A stretch of DNA of 64,000 nucleotides from JAUIIK01 sp963745675 (GTDB taxonomy: Bacteria > Chloroflexota > Chloroflexia > Thermomicrobiales > CFX8). The stretch spans positions 186,001-250,000 of the forward strand of contig CAVUYM010000013.1 in the NCBI GenBank assembly GCA_963745675.1, in the 5' to 3' direction. The translations under genes and the position numbers were made by a program. Below, one piece after another: positions 58,972 to 64,000 of this stretch. Under the pieces are notes generated by a model. That model was not told the origin of the DNA. It saw nothing but the letters and a program-made list of their open reading frames with translations, and did no database searches. Position 1 is the stretch's first letter, and every line of letters starts with the position of its first letter.

Positions 58972-59695
58972 TTAGTCGATTTGGCGGACGGTCCAGCCCA
59001 GGAGATGTCCTTCAAGTTGGGTAAGAGTAGCGTCCTGGACGCTAAGAAGCTTGACGGCACGTTCCTGGAATGTTGTAGTGAAGTCTGAAGACTTGAAACT
59101 TTCGCAATCGTCTTGATCGCTAAACGCCAGGTAGACCGAGGCATTGCCTTCGCCGAAATCGCAAGCCCCGTAGAACATGAAGCCTTGATAGTTCTGGATC
59201 TTTCGCAACCACCATCGAACGGTACGAGGTCATGCCACAGTCCCAGTACCGGTTCGATGTCGCGTACACCGGATGTGTCATAGATAAGGGCAGGTGCGGG
59301 CGATGAGAGGGTCGTGAATTGGCGGTGCTCCAGGCTCATACGCGGCCCCATCAGTTGGCGGCGGGCTACGCCTCTTCTGAGGGAGTCTAACCGTGTGATC
59401 CATGGGCTTTCCGGTAACTCGACACGTTCTCGTGCGAGGAGATGCTCACGTTCGGTTCCAGGTGAAACCTGTGGATTGCTTCCTCGTCTGCTGAGAACGC
59501 GAGAACGCGATGGCGTTGGCCGTCATGCAGATAGATGAGTGACTGGAAGCCGTCGGCCGGCCTGATAGAGGAAGCCCCGAAACGGCTCGCCCGAATCAAA
59601 TCTTCGTGGTCGACGCCCGGTTCAAACCGCGCCTCTTCCACTGGAACATCAGCCCGAGCGCCATAAGTCGCCAGCGGTTGATATCCACCTGACAT
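58972..59695 (-). pseudogene. Two-domain ABM-like (alpha/beta barrel) protein, frameshifted
   Basis: The frame from ATG 59695 reads MSGGYQPLATYGARADVPVE and ASSIRPADGFQSLIYLHDGQ, ending at 59387. A second stretch, 59351-58972, has FTTLSSPAPALIYDTSGVRD and, after a shift near 59207, RKIQNYQGFMFYGACDFGEG and ASVYLAFSDQDDCESFKSSD. Each half has the short strand-helix pattern of antibiotic-biosynthesis-monooxygenase-like domains. They may be one gene with two shifts or two genes. Function unknown. Confidence 0.45.
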
Positions 59696-59790
59696 ATGCG
59701 ACCGCCATCTTCTTATCAACGAATGTTGGGACAATTCTAGCTTAAGTCTCGTGGGAGCGTTCGTAGTGACGAGTTTGAGAGGGGAAACGC

Positions 59791-60652
59791 ATGGTAGAGG
59801 ATGAGCAGGGTGCAATGAACGGGTTGTTGGACGGTCAAACGGTCGTTGTAAGCGGCGCCGGCAGGGGTTGGGGACACAGCGTTTGCCGGATGATGTCGCG
59901 CCATGGGGCGACAGTGATTGCGACCTTCTTGAAGTTCAGCTGGAACTGGAGGAGTTGCAGGAGACTGTACGGAGTGAAGGCGGCGATATCGAGATTGCCG
60001 TCCTTGACTTGACCGATCGGTCGGCCACCGATGCATTCGCCTCCACAGTACTCGAACGACATGGGCAGGTGGATACGCTGGTGAATGGCGCGGCGATTCT
60101 GCGCAACACGCACTTCCTCGATCTGAGCCAGGATCAGGTTGAGCAGACGCTCGAAGTGATGCTCCTGGCTCCGATGCGGCTGATACGGCGTATCCACAAG
60201 GATGATCGCAGCGGGTCGGGGCGCGATCATCAACATTTCGTCGCGTGCCGCCCGGATGCCCTTTCCCGGCGAGGCGCAGTATTGCGCCGCCAAGTTCGGC
60301 CTCGAGGGCTTTTCCTATGCCATCGCCGAAGAATTCAAAGCGCACAACATCAGCGTCAACCTGCTGACTCCCGGAAAAGACATCGGTGACCGGCCAATCA
60401 AGCCGACACCGGTGACGGCCGCCAATTCGCCGCCTGGCCCGAAGAACGCGCAACCGGTACCGCGATTCGATGGAGCTTTCGGAGGCCTTCGTCTATCTGG
60501 CGCTGCAAGATGCGAAATCTCTCACGGGCCGCCGTTTCAGCGCCAGCGCCCTCTCCCGCACGATCCGGGAGCATGGCTTCGAGTTGTCGGGAGAAGTATT
60601 GGCGGGCGTGCCGATTAGTAGCGGCGCGGAGTACGTAGTTTGTAGGTTGTAG
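59791..60652 (+). pseudogene. Short-chain dehydrogenase/reductase, three frameshifts
   Basis: ATG 59791 follows GAGGGG. The NAD(P) motif is VVVSGAGRGWGHSVCRMMSR. Other frames carry AVLDLTDRSATDAF, LVNGAAILRNTHFLDLS, INISSRAARMPFPGEAQYCA with the catalytic Ser and YxxxK (YCAAKFG), and HNISVNLLTPG. The last frame ends SLTGRRFSASALSRTIREHG and then runs into the inverted repeat at 60631, so its final residues are repeat-derived. Shifts are near 59920, 60195 and 60420. Substrate unknown. Confidence 0.8.
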
Positions 60653-60826
60653 TGAGTAGGGAAGAGAAGAGGCCCTCACTCACCGGCCCCTCTCCCAAGC
60701 CTGGGAGAGGGGAGGAAAGCAAGGACCTGTCACGGACGCAAATTTTATCGGTTCCCTCTCGCTCAGAATTGTGAGAGGGGGCCAGGGAGCGAGGGCACTC
60801 CCGGCTGTTCACTACAAACTACGTAC
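60631..60826. repeat. Compound inverted-repeat element with GTACGTAGTTTGTAG arms
   Basis: GTACGTAGTTTGTAG (60631-60645) is the exact complement of 60812-60826. Inside is a CCCTCTCCC/GGGAGAGGG hairpin near 60684-60712 and another GAGAGGG segment. It lies between convergent SDR and MMPL genes. Confidence 0.75.
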
Positions 60827-60844
60827 TACTCACTGCAAACTCGC

Positions 60845-63237
60845 TTAGTCTCCAGCCGTTACTCCGACCCCGGCCGGTTCCATCTGCTCGTCCTGGACGC
60901 CTTCGACGTTGATCTCGGGCAGCCAGCCGAGCCAGTTCGGAAGTACCAGTTCCAGTCGCCGAGCAGCTTCATGCCGGCCGGGACAGGATCACCCGGACGA
61001 TCGTGGCGTCGATGACGACGGCCATCGCCAGGCCGAAGCCCATCTGCTGGAACATCGACCAGCTCGCCCATCGCGAAGCCGCCGAAGACGACGACCATGA
61101 TCAGGGCCGCGCCGGTGATGATCAGGCGGTCGTCCGCAGGCCGTAGGCGACCGACTCGGCGTTGTTGCCGGTCAGGTCGTACTGCTCCTTGATCCGGCTG
61201 AGCAGGAAGACGTGGTAGTCCATCGAGAGCCCGAACAGGATCGAGAACATGAACAGCGGGATCCAGGCCTCGATGCGGTCGACCTGCTTGAAGCCGAAGA
61301 TCCGGCGCCCCAGCCGTGCTGGAAGACAGCCACCAGCAGGCCATAGGTCGCGCCGACGGAGAGCAGGTTCATGATGACCGACTTGATCGGGACGACGATC
61401 GAGCGGAACACACAGCAGCAGCAGGAAACTCATGCCGAGCACGAAGGCGAAGACGATCGGGGTGAAGGTATCAACGACGTTATTGAAGTCGACGGTGAAG
61501 GCACTGGGGCCACCGACGAGGACATCGCCATTGATATCTCCGAACGCCTGTGGAACATAGTCTCCTCGCAGCCGCTTCGACCGCGTCGAGAGACTCGTTG
61601 CTCTGGACGTCGCTGGTCGACGGAAGTGAGATCACGGCCAGATCACCGGCTGTATTGACCCGGACGGTGGAGGGGCCAAAGGCCGGATCGTTCGCCGTCA
61701 GCGTCATGAAATCCTGGATGTCGGACTGGGTGGCAGGTGAATTCACGTCATTCGAGTCGATGACTATGACATGCGGTTCCTCAAGCGATACGCCGGTGAA
61801 TTCTTCGCCGAGTAGCTCAAAGGCCTGGCGCGCCGTTGCGTCTTCGGGCAAGGAGCTGATGCCCGACTGGCCGAGATCGATCGTGAAGTAGATCATGCCG
61901 ATAGCAAACAGCGCCACAGCGGTGACAGAAACCAGCGCGGCCGGGTAATGCATGACGAAACCCGTTAGCCGGTCCCAGAAGCCGCCGGTCGCCGTCGAAT
62001 CCCGCATACGGAGCAGCGGAAGGTCGAGCACGGTTGCGGTCAGCGAAACGATGGCGAGGATGACGTAGAGGATCGGGAAGACGATATTGACGTCCATGCC
62101 GAACTGGAATAGGGCCGCGAAGAGCAGCAGGAAGACGCCAACCGTACCCGTAAGCACGCGGCCGGTACCGGCGTTGATCTTGTTGCCCAGCAATTGCATG
62201 ACCGCTGGTAGTAACGTCAGTGTCGCCATGACCGAGACGATGACGACGATGATTGCGCCCGCTCCGAGGCTGTTGAAGATGCTTGATGGGACGATCAACA
62301 TGCCGAGCAGGGCGATGACGACGGTCATGCCGCTGAAGAGCACCGCTTTGCTGGCGGTGTCACCGGCGCGGATGATAGCCGCCGTGATATCGCGACCGTG
62401 GCGGAGTTCTTCACGATAGCGCCCGACAATGAAGAGGGCGTAGTCGATGCCGACGGCCAGGCCGATCATCACGATCATGTTCGTCACGAAGATTGAGAGT
62501 TCGAATGCATGCCCGATGATCATCGTTGCGCCAATTGCGATGGCAATAGAACTAACGGCCAGGCCGAGCGGAATACCGGCTGACACGAGCGTGCCGAAAA
62601 CAATGACCAGAACGAGCAAGGCGACCGAGATGCCGATCGTCTCGCCGGTCAGCAGATCGGTTTCGGAGGTATGAGCGAAAGCGAAGTCGATACTCTCTTG
62701 ACCTCCCGTCGCGACGGTGAACCCGTCGCGTCCATTCTCATCTTCGACGGCGTGAATATAGCTGTCGGCGCTAACACCGTAATCGCCGATGAAGACTGGC
62801 AGGAACATCGCCTGCTGGTCATCGGAGATAAGCGACGAGTCCTGGGTATCGTAGTAGCTAACAATCTCGCCGACGAAGCCGTCTGACTCCGCGACGATAT
62901 TTGCCTGTAGATCGGTGACGAAGGCCTGGAACTCGGGGCTGTCAACGGTTACGCCATCAGATTTGACGACGATGAGTTCATTGGGGCTCCGGGCACCGTC
63001 CATACGGCTTTCAAGCAGATCGTCGACGCGCTTCGAGTCTGGTTCATTTGTGAAGTTCGCGTCGGTGGTCATATCAGCCGGGAAGACGCCGGAGATTGCG
63101 CCCGCGACGACGAATATCAGGGCCCAGACTGCGACAACCCTCCAGGGGTTGCGAGTCGCGAGAGCTGCGAGCTTACCTGTAAAACCGCGCGGTTTCGTTG
63201 CAGTCATTGATTCCTTCATCCTTGCCATACTCTCCAT
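60845..63237 (-). CDS. MMPL/RND-superfamily exporter, frameshifted near C-terminus
   Basis: The long frame (63237-61480) starts MESMARMKESMTATKPRGFT and has a first helix RNPWRVVAVWALIFVVAGAI, an outside loop, then FGTLVSAGIPLGLAVSSIAI and the central helix VGIDYALFIVGRYREELRHG. Shifts near 61560, 61400 and 61130 lead to LFGLSMDYHVFLLSRIKEQY and ALIMVVVFGGFAMGELV, and the stop is at 60845. About 790 residues and 11-12 helices if repaired. Two VG/LS-x-DY-x-F-L motifs are the MMPL signature. It exports lipids or drugs by proton motive force and is cotranscribed with the TetR gene. Confidence 0.88.
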
Positions 63238-63244
63238 CGAGTAA

Positions 63245-63877
63245 TCAGTCCGCGCCAGCGCTGGCGTGACTCAGCCGTTTAATAACTTCGTTCAATATGC
63301 CAACCATCGCATCAGCCCGCTCCTCGAACTGCTCCTCTCCTGCTTCCATCGCGATGACACCAATACCCAGGACAAACGCATTCAGCGCCATTGCCAGAGT
63401 CCGCGGGTCGAATGCTGGATCGATTTCGCATGTGCGTTGTCCTTCTTCGATTATCTCGATCAACGCTTCGTAGAGTTGCTCACGGGCATTGTGGACGAGA
63501 GGGCCAACATCCTCAGGCTGACGGATGGCCGCCAATGAGGTCTGGATCTCGCCGACAATGTGTTCCCCGTGACTCTCATTCCACATTTGCTGGACAGCGG
63601 CCAGAATCTTTTGCAGGCGTTCGACCGGAGGTGCCTCTGGTGCCACCTGGCGGATCATTGAAGCCGGTCCCCCGCCAGCGCACTGCTCGAAGAAAGCGCG
63701 CGCCAGTTCATCTTTGCTTGAGTAATACCTGTAAATCGCGCCGGTGCTGATGCCTGCTTCGCTGGCGATTTCCTGCATCGTGACGCCGGCAAAGCCGTGA
63801 TTGAGAAAAAGCATACGGGCGGCTTCGAGTATGTCCTCGCGGCGGGCGTCCAGGTGGGCTTGCGTTACGCGTGCCAT
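63245..63877 (-). CDS. TetR-family repressor
   Basis: 210 residues. The HTH is FAGVTMQEIASEAGISTGAI with RYYSSKDELARAFFEQCAGG after it. The C-terminal helical half would bind the ligand. It ends 7 bases before the MMPL start, so the two form an operon, and its promoter overlaps the operator at 63905-63933. It probably derepresses the exporter on binding a small molecule. Confidence 0.93.
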   Translation of the reverse strand: MARVTQAHLDARREDILEAARMLFLNHGFAGVTMQEIASEAGISTGAIYRYYSSKDELARAFFEQCAGGGPASMIRQVAPEAPPVERLQKILAAVQQMWNESHGEHIVGEIQTSLAAIRQPEDVGPLVHNAREQLYEALIEIIEEGQRTCEIDPAFDPRTLAMALNAFVLGIGVIAMEAGEEQFEERADAMVGILNEVIKRLSHASAGAD

Positions 63878-63904
63878 GATCGTTCCAAATCCTTGTGAAT
63901 ACTA

Positions 63905-63933
63905 ATTCATCCAAATGAATGAACATTCATTCA
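63905..63933 (-). promoter_or_regulatory. TetR operator, two overlapping palindromes
   Basis: TGAATGAA-CA-TTCATTCA (63916-63933) is an 8+8 perfect palindrome. ATTCAT-CCAA-ATGAAT (63905-63920) overlaps it. Both lie 28-56 bases upstream of the TetR start. Spacing and repeats of ATGAAT suit two TetR dimers. Confidence 0.7.
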
Positions 63934-64000
63934 CTGAGGCGCAGTCTATCTGCCGATAGCCCAGATGTCAACCCTGCGACCACATTCTTAACACCGCCAG

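Overview
The window looks like a chromosomal contig from a Gram-positive-like or monoderm, GC-rich (about 60 percent by eye) heterotrophic bacterium. My best guess is a Chloroflexota/Thermomicrobia-type organism. The guess rests on very large AAA-TPR-LuxR regulators, F420-type LLM oxidoreductases, dispersed imperfect palindromes between genes and strong AAAGGAGG ribosome sites. I saw no rRNA, tRNA, CRISPR array, integrase or transposase. The taxonomy is inference.

Layout. 0-6.4 kb: small metabolic genes (an aminotransferase cut by the window edge, a P-loop kinase, a sarcosine-oxidase-like flavoenzyme, a PhnD-like binding protein, a cupin), separated by four inverted-repeat elements. 6.5-13.7 kb: a frameshifted secreted metzincin protease with a dockerin-like tail, an MscS channel, a degenerate AstE/aspartoacylase-like protein and an intact 972-residue AAA-TPR-LuxR regulator. 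14.2-20.9 kb: a BBE-type FAD oxidase followed by a decayed block (aminotransferase, two SAM methyltransferases, a hydrolase scrap, a GMC oxidoreductase), perhaps a ruined specialised-metabolism cluster. 20.9-32.8 kb: DppA peptidase, adenylate-cyclase/AAA/TPR protein, and a two-component pair made of a CNB-histidine kinase and a REC-glutaredoxin-like-flavin reductase fusion. Three tiny ORFs lie upstream of the fusion, and a second AAA-LuxR regulator runs divergently. 33-42 kb: PanE-like reductase with a decayed copy of its own tail, EamA transporter, VOC protein, an operon of lipoprotein, LLM, membrane and hypothetical proteins, RraA-like protein, APH-type kinase and CPT-type kinase. 42.2-43.1 kb: a cluster of five tiny ORFs behind a near-consensus promoter. 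43.3-47.4 kb: sucAB (2-oxoglutarate dehydrogenase E1 and E2). 47.8-55.1 kb: XRE, GNAT, M24 peptidase, a RES-type toxin-antitoxin pair, MarR and alkylsulfatase. 55.3-64 kb: a membrane-anchored triple-repeat protein, a third AAA-LuxR regulator, a two-domain ABM-like protein, an SDR, and an MMPL exporter under a TetR repressor with a clear operator.

A caution applies throughout. Many genes, including sucA, which should be essential, carry one to three single-base frameshifts but otherwise preserve family motifs. Part of the breakage is therefore probably sequencing or assembly error. True decay is best supported where there are in-frame stops, truncations or duplicated scraps (GMC oxidoreductase, PanE tail, M24 tail).

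The best candidates for something undescribed are the two clusters of tiny ORFs with strong ribosome sites and basic segments (42.2-43.0 kb and 29.2-29.6 kb). The second lies directly upstream of the redox-output two-component system.
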